A stretch of DNA of 64,000 nucleotides from Neorhizobium sp. SOG26. GTDB taxonomy: Bacteria; Pseudomonadota; Alphaproteobacteria; Rhizobiales; Rhizobiaceae. The stretch spans positions 3,056,001 through 3,120,000 of the forward strand of contig NZ_CP025512.1 in the NCBI RefSeq assembly GCF_003491345.1, in the 5' to 3' direction. Positions 8,328-18,127 of this stretch are shown one piece after another. Each line of letters begins with the position of its first letter. Within the stretch, counting starts at the first letter, position 1. The translations under genes and the position numbers were made by a program. The notes below the pieces were generated by a model. It did no database searches, was not told where the DNA came from, and saw only the letters and a list, made by a program, of their open reading frames with translations.

Positions 8328-9442
8328 CCGAGGCGGCGCCGCAATACCGGCTTCAACGCAAGGAGTTTGCAGATCTTCCGGGCTGGCGGGATGATGATCC
8401 GTCAGCCCTTTTCCATGGCATGCGCGCCTGCCTTCGCCAGATCCGCGATGTGAAGCCGTACAAGACGGGCGCTCTCGGTCTGACGGCCGCCGAGCTGGCG
8501 GACTTCATCGAAAAAGCCCCGGCAGGTGATCTTGACGCCACCACGGCGCGCGAATTCTTCGAAGCCCACGCCACGCCTTCCCTTGTCTCCCGCACCGATG
8601 GCAACCAGGGTTTTGTCACGGCCTTTTATGAGCCGGAGATCGAAGTTTCCCCCACGCGTGACGAAGTCTGGAAGTATCCCTTCTATCGCCGACCGCGGGA
8701 CTTGGTGGACCTGGACGACCGGAACCGCCCGCCCGGCCTGGATTCCTCCTACATGTTCGGCAGGAAGACCGCCGACGGCATCACGACCTATCCGGAACGC
8801 CGTGAGATTGATGAAGGTCTCCTGGAGGGGCAGGGGCTCGAGATCGCCTATGCGCGCTCCAAGGTGGATGTGTTCTTCGTGCATGTGCAGGGCGCGGCCC
8901 GGCTGCGGTATCCGGATGGAGCTATCCGCCGCATCACCTACGCCGCCAAGGCGGGCCATTCCTTCTCGGCCATCGGCAAGCTGTTGATCGATCGTCGCGA
9001 CCTCGATCCCGCCACGGTTTCCATGCAAAGCATCCGCGCATGGCTTGCTTCGAATCCGGCTAAGGTTGATGAAGTCCTCTGGCATAACCGCTCCTATATC
9101 TTCTTTCGCGACGCCGAGGTTACGGACGCGGCGCTCGGGCCGATCGCTGCCGCCAAGGTGCCGCTGATCCCGGGGCGGTCGCTTGCCGTTGACCGGCAGA
9201 TCCACACCTTCGGGTTTCCCTTCTTCATCCATTCGGAAACATTGACGCATCTCGATGACGGCAAGTCCTTCGCGCGGCTGATGCTCGCGCTCGACACCGG
9301 TTCGGCGATTGTCGGGCCTGCGCGGGGCGACATCTTTACCGGGTCTGGTGACGTTGCCGGTGAACGTGCTGGAACAGTCCGCAACCCTGCCGACTTCTAC
9401 ATCCTGATCCCGAACACGGCAGCGGGCAGGTACGGCGCATGA
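8324..9442 (+). CDS. mltA: Murein transglycosylase A family protein
   Basis: MltA cleaves the glycan strands of peptidoglycan with formation of 1,6-anhydro-MurNAc. The MltA domain runs from about residue 80 to 270: FVTAFYEPEIEVSPTR, then GQGLEIAYARSKVDVFFVHVQG. The C-terminal 3D domain has the catalytic-type aspartates (LALDTGSAIVGPARGDIF). The 372-residue protein has no hydrophobic signal peptide or lipobox at its start, which is odd for a periplasmic enzyme. The start overlaps the timA stop (ATGA), and no upstream in-frame start gives a leader. Export route unknown. Confidence 0.88.
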   Translation: MTEAAPQYRLQRKEFADLPGWRDDDPSALFHGMRACLRQIRDVKPYKTGALGLTAAELADFIEKAPAGDLDATTAREFFEAHATPSLVSRTDGNQGFVTAFYEPEIEVSPTRDEVWKYPFYRRPRDLVDLDDRNRPPGLDSSYMFGRKTADGITTYPERREIDEGLLEGQGLEIAYARSKVDVFFVHVQGAARLRYPDGAIRRITYAAKAGHSFSAIGKLLIDRRDLDPATVSMQSIRAWLASNPAKVDEVLWHNRSYIFFRDAEVTDAALGPIAAAKVPLIPGRSLAVDRQIHTFGFPFFIHSETLTHLDDGKSFARLMLALDTGSAIVGPARGDIFTGSGDVAGERAGTVRNPADFYILIPNTAAGRYGA

Positions 9443-10038
9443 AGGGTGGCCGAAAGTTAGATCCCGAAGAACGGATCCTCTGGGGGAAGGTCGCGAAGTC
9501 GACCCGCGCCATCCCTGGGCGGATGAAGGAAATCCTGGAGTTCGAAAAGCAGGAAGAAGAGCGGCTGGCGGCCGAGGAAGCGGCCCAGAAGGCAGCCAGG
9601 GAAGCCTTGAAGCCGAAGCCGCCACCGCGCCTCATCACGCAGGTCGTGGAGCCGCAGGCTCCGGCGCCGAGCTACCGTCCGCCTGTGCAACATCACCCCT
9701 TGGAAAAGCCGGTCAAGAAGAAGCTCGCCAAAGGCCGCCTGCCGATCGAAGCGCGGCTTGACCTGCACGGGCTTTACCAGGACGAGGCGCATGATCTGCT
9801 CCTCGATTTCCTGCTGCGTGCGCATGAGCGCGGTCTTCGCCATGTGCTGGTCATTACTGGCAAGGGCAGTTCGATGGGCAGCGAAGGCGCCTTGCGCCGC
9901 GCCGTGCCCCTGTGGTTCTCCAAGGCCGAGTTCCGTTTCCTCATTTCATCCTATGAATGGGCGGCGCGCCATCACGGCGGGGAGGGCGCGATGTATGTCC
10001 GCCTCGCTCGAAGCCGTACGGGCGGAGGCCTGGAATGA
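9439..10038 (+). CDS. Smr-domain protein
   Basis: Smr domains, related to the C-terminal domain of MutS2, bind or nick nucleic acid, and in several bacteria act in ribosome rescue or DNA processing. The first half (about residues 1-95) is charged, with an Ala/Glu-rich helix and a Pro-rich linker. The Smr domain follows: LDLHGLYQDEAHDLLLDF near residue 110 and VLVITGKGSSMGSEG near residue 140, both diagnostic. ATGA overlap with mltA upstream and with the XRE gene downstream makes a four-gene operon. The specific substrate cannot be told. Confidence 0.87.
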   Translation: MKGGRKLDPEERILWGKVAKSTRAIPGRMKEILEFEKQEEERLAAEEAAQKAAREALKPKPPPRLITQVVEPQAPAPSYRPPVQHHPLEKPVKKKLAKGRLPIEARLDLHGLYQDEAHDLLLDFLLRAHERGLRHVLVITGKGSSMGSEGALRRAVPLWFSKAEFRFLISSYEWAARHHGGEGAMYVRLARSRTGGGLE

Positions 10039-10400
10039 CGCCCTTCGGCCACGCGCTTCGCGAGCTGCGCCGGCGCAAGGGGATCACCCAGCGGCAGCTG
10101 GCGGAGGCAATCGGTGTCACGCCCGCTTATCTCTCGGCGCTCGAGCACGGCAAGCGCGGCCGCCCCACGTTCGAGCTGCTGCAGCGCATCGCCGGCTACT
10201 TCAATGTCATCTGGGATGATGCCGATGAGCTTTTCGAGCTTGCCCATTCCTCCCATCCCAAGGTGGTGCTCGATACCTCCGGTCTTCCACCCGCTTATAC
10301 CGCCTTTGCCAACCGTCTTGGCAGGGTGATTCGCACTTTGCCACCGCATGTGATAGAAGAACTCGACACGCTTCTGGAGAAAGCCTCCACTCCGACCTGA
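10035..10400 (+). CDS. XRE-family helix-turn-helix regulator
   Basis: This 121-residue DNA-binding protein has a Cro/C1-type HTH at about residues 5-60: LRELRRRKGITQRQLAEAIG, then VTPAYLSALEHGKRGRPTFE. A short helical C-terminal part follows (LPPAYTAFANRLGRVIRTLP), probably for dimerisation. The ATG at 10035 overlaps the smr stop; the longer in-frame extension lies wholly inside smr. It is the last gene of timA-mltA-smr-xre and sits 126 bp before gyrB. The target is unknown; it might act on its own operon. Confidence 0.85.
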   Translation: MTPFGHALRELRRRKGITQRQLAEAIGVTPAYLSALEHGKRGRPTFELLQRIAGYFNVIWDDADELFELAHSSHPKVVLDTSGLPPAYTAFANRLGRVIRTLPPHVIEELDTLLEKASTPT

Positions 10401-10436
10401 TTTGGGCTTGCATCCACCGCTTTTGCAGGGCTCAAG

Positions 10437-10465
10437 CTTTAGAATCGGCCTCGGTTTACCTATAT
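10437..10465 (+). promoter_or_regulatory. Possible promoter of gyrB
   Basis: CTTTAG (10437-10442), a 17-bp spacer, and CTATAT (10460-10465) match the rhizobial consensus at 3/6 and 6/6. The match sits 61 bp before the gyrB ATG, in the only intergenic space available. Confidence 0.45.
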
Positions 10466-10508
10466 ATTCGAGGACGAATGGCTGGTGATTCGCTCAACCG
10501 GCTCTTGA

Positions 10509-12962
<2,454 letters not shown>

Positions 12963-12966
12963 GCTC

Positions 12967-12993
12967 AAAGGGCGGCCGTCAGTGCCGCCCTTT
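12967..12993 (+). terminator. Hairpin terminator after gyrB
   Basis: AAAGGGCGGC, a 7-nt loop, then GCCGCCCTTT: a 10-bp perfect stem 4 bp after the gyrB stop. The following T-run is short (TTTCCGTTTC), so termination could be partial or bidirectional toward the facing nitroreductase gene. Confidence 0.7.
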
Positions 12994-12994
12994 C

Positions 12995-13010
12995 CGTTTC
13001 ACGTGAATCT
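12995..13010. other. parS-like site 2 (13/16, reverse orientation)
   Basis: CGTTTCACGTGAATCT; on the other strand this reads AGATTCACGTGAAACG and contains the shared 14-mer GATTCACGTGAAAC. It forms an inverted pair with site 3, directly downstream of the gyrB terminator. Confidence 0.72.
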
Positions 13011-13020
13011 CCTGTGGACA

Positions 13021-13036
13021 GGATTCACGTGAAACA
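13021..13036. other. parS-like site 3 (14/16)
   Basis: GGATTCACGTGAAACA, carrying the shared 14-mer. The CACGTG centres of sites 2 and 3 are 26 bp apart and the two are mirror images. The whole block 12996-13035 can fold into a long hairpin with loop TGGA. Confidence 0.8.
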
Positions 13037-13053
13037 CTTTGGTAAGACGTTCG

Positions 13054-13653
13054 TCAGGCTTCGCTGGTGAAACGGCCTTCGAAGGCGATCTCCGCCACCG
13101 GCTTTCGGTTGTTCGGCCTCTCCCGCTCCGCCAGATCCTCAGGCAACAGGCTCCGGTCGCCGATCTTGCCGATTGCCGCTGCCGCTTCTACCCGGTAGCC
13201 GTCCGGGATCCCGAGCAGTTCGACCGCCTTCTCCTTGTCGAAGCCTTCCATTCCATGCGCGTGGTAGCCGAGCTTCATCGCCTGGCAGATCACGGAGAAC
13301 CAGGCAGCACCCGTGTCATAGGAATGAGTATAGGCGGTGCGGCGCTCGCCCGTACTCGTCAGCCGGTAAGTCTTGGAGATGACGAAGAGCAGCGCGCCCG
13401 CATTCTTCGCCCAGCGCTGGTTACCTTCTGTCAGGATCCCAAGCAGCACATCGAAAGCCGGTGTGCCGCGCAGGCCATAGACAAACCGCCACGGCTGGTT
13501 GTTGCCGGAGGAGGGCGCCCAATGCGCCGCATCCAGGATCGTCAGCATCGTCTCGCGGCTGACCGGCTCCCCGGTGAAAGCGCGTGGCGACCAGCGGTCG
13601 AGGAAGAAGGCATCAATCGGAAATTCTGAAACGCGCGTGTTGCTGCTGGTCAT
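13054..13653 (-). CDS. Nitroreductase family protein
   Basis: This is an FMN-dependent oxidoreductase of the nitroreductase superfamily that reduces nitro compounds, quinones or other electrophiles with NAD(P)H. Visible family motifs are DRWSPRAFTGEPVSRE (FMN-phosphate binding arginines near residue 20), DAAHWAPSSGNNQPWRFVY near 45, and the C-terminal AAAAIGKIGD segment. Its 199 residues are typical. It is monocistronic, convergent with gyrB and separated from it by the parS pair. The physiological substrate is not recognisable. Confidence 0.87.
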   Translation of the reverse strand: MTSSNTRVSEFPIDAFFLDRWSPRAFTGEPVSRETMLTILDAAHWAPSSGNNQPWRFVYGLRGTPAFDVLLGILTEGNQRWAKNAGALLFVISKTYRLTSTGERRTAYTHSYDTGAAWFSVICQAMKLGYHAHGMEGFDKEKAVELLGIPDGYRVEAAAAIGKIGDRSLLPEDLAERERPNNRKPVAEIAFEGRFTSEA

Positions 13654-13802
13654 GCCGGTCCTCGCTCACTGGTGGTGCAAGGAAAAGGATAAGCCCGGCG
13701 TACCGCTTGGCAAGAGATGCGGGTTGCGCGACAGGCTTTGACGCGCGACAAGGAGGGGAGCATGTCCCATTCTATTTTTCGACGCAAGTGGAGGAACATC
13801 CT

Positions 13803-14645
13803 GTGAAATTGATGCGTGTAGGTCCAGCTGGACAGGAAAAGCCGGCAGCACTCGATAGCGACGGCAAGGTGCGCGACCTGTCGGGTCATGTGCCGGATAT
13901 CGCCGGTGCGGCCATTTCGCCTGAAAACATCGCCAAGCTCGCGGCTTTGGATCTGAAGAGCCTGCCGGAACTGCAGGTTGATCGCATCGGCCCCTGCGTT
14001 GCCGGCACCGGCAAGTTCATCTGCATCGGCCTCAACTATTCCGACCACGCTGCCGAGACCGGCGCGACCGTTCCACCGGAGCCGATCATCTTCATGAAGG
14101 CCACCTCGGCCATCGTCGGTCCCAACGATGATGTCGTCATTCCGCGCGGCTCCGAAAAGACCGATTGGGAAGTCGAACTCGGCGTCGTCATCGGCAAGAC
14201 TGCAAAATATGTCTCGGAAGACGAGGCGATGGATTACGTCGCCGGTTATTGCCTCACCAATGATGTGTCCGAGCGCGCCTATCAGTCGGAACGCGCCGGG
14301 CAGTGGACCAAGGGCAAGTCCTGCGACACCTTTGGCCCGATCGGCCCCTGGCTCGTCACCAAGGATGAAGTCGCCGATCCGCAGAACCTTGCCATGTGGC
14401 TCACCGTCAATGGCGAGAAGATGCAGAACGGCTCGACCAAGACCATGGTCTACGGCGTCCGCCACCTCGTTTCCTACCTCAGCCAGTTCATGTCGCTGCA
14501 TTCGGGCGACATCATTTCCACCGGAACGCCCCCCGGGGTCGGCCTTGGCATGAAGCCGCAGCGCTTCCTGAAGCCCGGTGATGTCGTCGAGCTTGGTATC
14601 GAAGGCCTCGGCACACAGAAGCAGACTTTCGTCGCCGATCGATAA
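13803..14645 (+). CDS. Fumarylacetoacetate hydrolase (FAH) family protein
   Basis: FAH-fold enzymes are Mg-dependent hydrolases, lyases or decarboxylases of 2-oxo or 1,3-diketo acids. I took GTG 13803 (280 aa, VKLMRVGPAGQEKPA) because GGAGG lies eight bases upstream. The metal- and substrate-binding motifs are clear: CIGLNYSDHAAETGA, EPIIFMKATSAIVGPNDD, TDWEVELGVVIGK, and STGTPPGVGLGMKPQ. The overall form resembles ureidoglycolate lyase or 2,4-diketo-3-deoxy-fuconate hydrolase annotations, but substrate specificity is not readable from the sequence. No linked pathway genes are nearby. Confidence 0.87.
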   Translation: MKLMRVGPAGQEKPAALDSDGKVRDLSGHVPDIAGAAISPENIAKLAALDLKSLPELQVDRIGPCVAGTGKFICIGLNYSDHAAETGATVPPEPIIFMKATSAIVGPNDDVVIPRGSEKTDWEVELGVVIGKTAKYVSEDEAMDYVAGYCLTNDVSERAYQSERAGQWTKGKSCDTFGPIGPWLVTKDEVADPQNLAMWLTVNGEKMQNGSTKTMVYGVRHLVSYLSQFMSLHSGDIISTGTPPGVGLGMKPQRFLKPGDVVELGIEGLGTQKQTFVADR

Positions 14646-14801
14646 GATGAACACTCACCTGCCGGTAGCGGACGCCATCGGCAGGTCCTGCATCTCATTT
14701 TGCCCAGATGCATGTTGCGGAACCTTAAGCTCTGCATGCGATTGTAGAACTGACCGGTAGCTCTGGTTCAGTCCTGGAGGCAAAGCCGCCTCTGCTTCAA
14801 T

Positions 14802-14814
14802 TTGCACTGCACAA
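14802..14814. promoter_or_regulatory. TGCA-rich element upstream of phaZ (candidate PhaR/AniA site)
   Basis: TTGCACTGCACAA, with a TGCACTGCA core, lies about 98 bp before the phaZ start. PhaR-type repressors of alphaproteobacterial polyhydroxybutyrate genes bind TGCA-rich sequences, so this is a reasonable operator. The link is by motif and gene function only. Confidence 0.4.
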
Positions 14815-14911
14815 TAAAATGATGTTAGCCTCACAGTCGCCCGCTGCTGAACCGGTAGGTACAACCTCACCGTTCAATCCATTCCAAGAACTGGCAAAGG
14901 GTGGCACATCC

Positions 14912-16150
14912 ATGTTCTACCAGCTTTACGAGATGAACCATGCAGCCGTCGCGCCTTTCCGGGCAGCGGCAGATGCCATGAAGTTCTTCTACAAGAACCC
15001 GCTCAATCCGCTGTCGCAGACGGAGTTAGGCCGCAGCATTTCCGCGTCGCTGGAGCTTTTCGAACGCGTCACCCGGCGTTACGGCAAACCCGAATTCGGT
15101 CTCCCGCAAACCGTTGTTGATGGCCAGCCCGTTGCCGTTACGGAAGAAATCATCTGGGCAAAACCCTTCTGCAATCTCCTGCACTTCCGCCGCGACCTGC
15201 CGGCCTCGCGACCGGCTGATGAAAAGATCCTCATCGTCGCGCCGATGTCTGGCCACTACGCGACGCTCCTGCGTGGCACGGTGGAAGCGCTTCTTCCACA
15301 TGCCGATGTCTACATCACCGACTGGATCGACGCCCGCATGGTGCCGGTGGGGGAGGGCAGCTTCGACCTCGATGACTATATCGACTACCTCATCGAGATG
15401 TTGGCTGTGCTCGGCCCCGGCGCGCATGTGGTGGGCGTATGCCAGCCTTCGGTTCCGGTTCTGGCGGCCGTTGCCGTCATGGAAGACAGCAAGGATCCCG
15501 CGCTCCCGGCGACCATGGCGCTCATGGGCGGGCCGATTGATACCCGCATCAATCCAACTGCCGTCAACCAGCTGGCACAGGAACATCCGCTGGAATGGTT
15601 CCGCGACAACGTCATCATGACAGTGCCGTGGCCGCAGCCGGGCGTCATGCGCCACGTCTACCCTGGCTTCCTGCAGCTCTCTGGTTTCATGTCGATGAAC
15701 CTCGACCGCCACCTCACGGCGCACCAGGAATTCTTCCAGCACCTCGTCAAGAACGACGGCGAGTCGGCAGAAAGGCACCGCGATTTCTATGACGAATATC
15801 TCGCCGTCATGGATCTCACGGAAGAGTTCTATCTTCAGACTGTGGACACCGTCTTCATCAAGCACGCGCTGCCGAAGGGCGAGATGATGCACCGTGAGAC
15901 ACGGGTCGACACGACCGCGATCCGCAACGTCGCACTGCTCACCATCGAAGGCGAAAACGACGACATCTCCGGCCTCGGCCAGACCAAGGCAGCGCACACC
16001 ATCTGCACCAACATCCCGGATGAAAAGCGCATGCACTACATGCAACCGGATGTCGGGCATTATGGCGTGTTCAACGGTTCGCGCTTCCGCCGCGAGATCG
16101 CGCCGCGCATCATCGAGTTCACCCGCCGGCATGGCGTGAGCAGGACGTAA
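14912..16150 (+). CDS. phaZ: Intracellular polyhydroxybutyrate depolymerase
   Basis: PhaZ hydrolyses stored PHB granules to 3-hydroxybutyrate in the cytoplasm. The start at ATG 14912 (412 aa) gives MFYQLYEMNHAAVAPFRAAAD, the standard N-terminus, after an AGGGTGG ribosome-binding site; a longer frame from 14819 lacks support. The alpha/beta-hydrolase fold has a cysteine nucleophile, C177, in the modified lipase box GVCQPS. Later conserved stretches include GGPIDTRINPTAVN and the C-terminal QPDVGHYGVFNGSRFR, with the probable catalytic His. No signal peptide, as expected. It is monocistronic. Confidence 0.93.
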   Translation: MFYQLYEMNHAAVAPFRAAADAMKFFYKNPLNPLSQTELGRSISASLELFERVTRRYGKPEFGLPQTVVDGQPVAVTEEIIWAKPFCNLLHFRRDLPASRPADEKILIVAPMSGHYATLLRGTVEALLPHADVYITDWIDARMVPVGEGSFDLDDYIDYLIEMLAVLGPGAHVVGVCQPSVPVLAAVAVMEDSKDPALPATMALMGGPIDTRINPTAVNQLAQEHPLEWFRDNVIMTVPWPQPGVMRHVYPGFLQLSGFMSMNLDRHLTAHQEFFQHLVKNDGESAERHRDFYDEYLAVMDLTEEFYLQTVDTVFIKHALPKGEMMHRETRVDTTAIRNVALLTIEGENDDISGLGQTKAAHTICTNIPDEKRMHYMQPDVGHYGVFNGSRFRREIAPRIIEFTRRHGVSRT

Positions 16151-16303
16151 GCCGCGCGCACCATCCAAGGCCTGAAAACCTCTCCTATTTCAGCATCTTC
16201 TTGAATTTAATGTTCCGCCGTCTTGAACGCGGATCGTCGGCTCACCAAATCGAAAATAGTCGGGCTGGCATGAGGCCTTCCCGCTCTAGAACGAGGGTGA
16301 CCT

Positions 16304-16726
16304 ATGAATCAGTCTGCATTGATCCGTCCGGAATGGACGCCGGCCACCATTGCGCTCATGGTGCTTGGTTTCGTGGTATTCTGGCCTCTGGGCCTGGCCA
16401 TGCTCGCCTACATCATGTTCGGCGACAGGCTCAACGGCTTCAAGCGCGATGCCAACAACAAGGCCGACCGCTGGTTTGCCGGCTGCCGCCGCGCGACCTC
16501 CCGCTACAACACGCATTTCACCACTGGCAACGTGGCTTTCGATGACTGGCGCAAGGCCGAACTCGATCGCCTCGAAGAAGAGCGCCGCAAGCTGGACGAA
16601 ATGCGCGAGGAGTTCGACAACTACGTGCGCGAGCTTCGCCGCGCCAAGGACCAGGACGAGTTCGACCGCTTCATGCGTGATCGCAAGAACCGTCCCAGCG
16701 GCCAGAACCCGGTCGTTGACGTCTGA
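16304..16726 (+). CDS. DUF2852 membrane-anchored protein
   Basis: This 140-residue protein has one hydrophobic segment (about residues 13-42, TIALMVLGFVVFWPLGLAML). A basic/acidic helical tail follows, rich in Glu, Arg and Lys (DRLEEERRKLDEMREEFDNY), likely a coiled coil on the cytoplasmic side. It matches the alphaproteobacterial DUF2852 family, whose function is unknown. It is a single gene with a clear downstream terminator. A parS-like site lies 9 bp after its stop codon. Confidence 0.82.
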   Translation: MNQSALIRPEWTPATIALMVLGFVVFWPLGLAMLAYIMFGDRLNGFKRDANNKADRWFAGCRRATSRYNTHFTTGNVAFDDWRKAELDRLEEERRKLDEMREEFDNYVRELRRAKDQDEFDRFMRDRKNRPSGQNPVVDV

Positions 16727-16734
16727 CGGAAGTT

Positions 16735-16750
16735 GGATTCACGTGAAACA
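16735..16750. other. parS-like site 4 (14/16)
   Basis: GGATTCACGTGAAACA, identical to site 3, lies in the short gap between the DUF2852 stop and its terminator, about 14 kb from the putative origin. Confidence 0.8.
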
Positions 16751-16778
16751 GGCGGAGTCTCTTCGCCAAGCCACCCCC

Positions 16779-16806
16779 GCCGGCGTTCTTGAACGCCGGC
16801 TTTTTT
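16779..16806 (+). terminator. Intrinsic terminator after the DUF2852 gene
   Basis: GCCGGCGTTC and GAACGCCGGC form a perfect 10-bp stem with a tiny TT loop, followed directly by six T. Confidence 0.92.
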
Positions 16807-16834
16807 CTGCCCGTGAATCAGCTAAAACACATCC

Positions 16835-17596
16835 ATGTTCGCGCTTCTCAAAAAACCGGTCCGTGCCAAGTCGAAACCGCCTGAAACGGTAAAGCGCACC
16901 CTGGACATTGGCAGCCGCACGATGCCGCTGACGATCCGCGAAAACCGCCGCGCCACGCGCATCACGCTGCGCATCGAGCCCGGCGGACGGGCACTTGCCC
17001 TGACCGTGCCAGCTGGTCTGCGCAAGCGCGAGATCGATGACTTCCTTGACCGCCACCAGGGTTGGCTGCTCACCAAGCTTGCCAAATTCTCCAGCGACAA
17101 CGCCTTGAGCGATGGTGGCTTCATCCCGCTGCGCGGCGTTGCGCACCGGATCGAGCATACCGGAAACCTGCGCGGCTTGACCGAAGCGGTTTTGGTCGAT
17201 GGCCAGCCGGTGCTGAAGGTCAGCGGCATGACGGACCATATGGGCCGGCGCCTCTCGGCTTTCCTGAAAAAGGAGGCCCGTCAGGACCTGGAGGCACTGG
17301 TGGCACGACATGCCGCTTCGATCCGCAAGCCGGTGAAGTCGCTCAGCATGAAGGATACCCGCAGCCGTTGGGGTTCCTGTTCCTGGGATGGCAATCTCAG
17401 CTTTTCCTGGCGCATCGTCATGGCGCCACCGCTGGTTATCGACTATCTCGCGGCCCATGAAGTGGCGCATCTCAAGGAAATGAACCACGGCCCGCAGTTC
17501 TGGGCACTCTGCGGTGAGCTCTGCCCACGCATGGACGAGGCCCGCAAGTGGCTGAAGCAGAACGGCTCGCAGTTGCACGCGATCGACTTCGGGTAG
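16835..17596 (+). CDS. YgjP-like M48 (DUF45) zinc metallopeptidase
   Basis: This family of small cytosolic zinc metallopeptidases has an unclear substrate; bacterial members are sometimes linked to type I restriction loci, which is not the case here. In 253 residues the N-terminal beta-rich part (about 25-150) leads to TRSRWGSCSWDGNLSFSWR near residue 180 and the metal site HEVAHLKEMNHGPQFW near 207. The WGSC and HExxH...H motifs are diagnostic. The C-terminus is short and helical. It follows the DUF2852 terminator and stands alone. Confidence 0.88.
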   Translation: MFALLKKPVRAKSKPPETVKRTLDIGSRTMPLTIRENRRATRITLRIEPGGRALALTVPAGLRKREIDDFLDRHQGWLLTKLAKFSSDNALSDGGFIPLRGVAHRIEHTGNLRGLTEAVLVDGQPVLKVSGMTDHMGRRLSAFLKKEARQDLEALVARHAASIRKPVKSLSMKDTRSRWGSCSWDGNLSFSWRIVMAPPLVIDYLAAHEVAHLKEMNHGPQFWALCGELCPRMDEARKWLKQNGSQLHAIDFG

Positions 17597-18127
17597 CGAG
17601 ACTTTTGGACGGATCGCCGGCAGAAAGAGGGGCATCTGCCCCGCAAACATGACCATCCGACCCGTGGAAAATTTCGCATCCTGCCTCCAGCAACCTCAAC
17701 CACTTAACGGAAAAACACCCCTCGGTTTTCCACGCCTCAACAACCCCCGCCTATAATGGCCTCGTTCCGCTTCGGCTACACCGGTCCGCATAACCGGCGA
17801 GGCGGGACCGGTGGTCCGGGAAGGCGCCCTTATGCAGGCGCCCGCCCGGAAGCTGCGCAGAAAATGGTCTGCCCCTGAACAAGGCGTGCGTGTGTCGCAC
17901 ACAACCCGGCCCACCAAGAACAACAAGAGGGGCCGCCGCAGACGGACCGGAGTTGCGCGGAAAAACACACTGAACGGGGCGCTGAGAGGTGTCACATAAA
18001 ACTAAAACTTAAGAGGCAGCTTTCAGCGCCCCGGCCGAAATCAAAAATCCGAGATCGCCAAGGGTGGAGTCCGCCTGCCGCCTGATTTGCCTCGACTCCA
18101 ACACGATTTCGTGCCACTCCGACGCCC
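17597..18127. other. 530-bp intergenic region with no convincing gene
   Basis: This is the longest gap in the window apart from the oriC candidate. Short frames exist on both strands but none resembles a known protein. A TATAAT-like hexamer lies at 17752-17757 with no good -35 partner. An 11-bp perfect inverted repeat brackets 17975-18033. A GTGTGTCGCACAC-type small repeat lies near 17890. No trp leader peptide or attenuator was recognised before trpF, and no known RNA family (RNase P, SRP, tmRNA) was recognised. A small RNA remains possible. Confidence 0.6.
17975..18033. repeat. 11-bp perfect inverted repeat upstream of trpF
   Basis: CGGGGCGCTGA (17975-17985) and TCAGCGCCCCG (18023-18033) enclose a 37-nt AT-rich loop. 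There is no T-run on either side, so it is not a standard terminator. It could be an RNA stem or a protein-binding site in the trpF upstream region. Confidence 0.6.

Noticed and set aside
14657..14686. ACCTGCCG/CGGCAGGT hairpin after the FAH-family gene
   Set aside because: 8-bp stem with a 14-nt loop and no adjacent T-run; too weak to call a terminator, although some role in ending the transcript is possible.
17756..17878. Possible 40-residue peptide MASFRFGYTGPHNRR...
   Set aside because: No clear ribosome-binding site and low-complexity Gly/Arg/Pro composition. Kept only as a suggestion for the unexplained gap.
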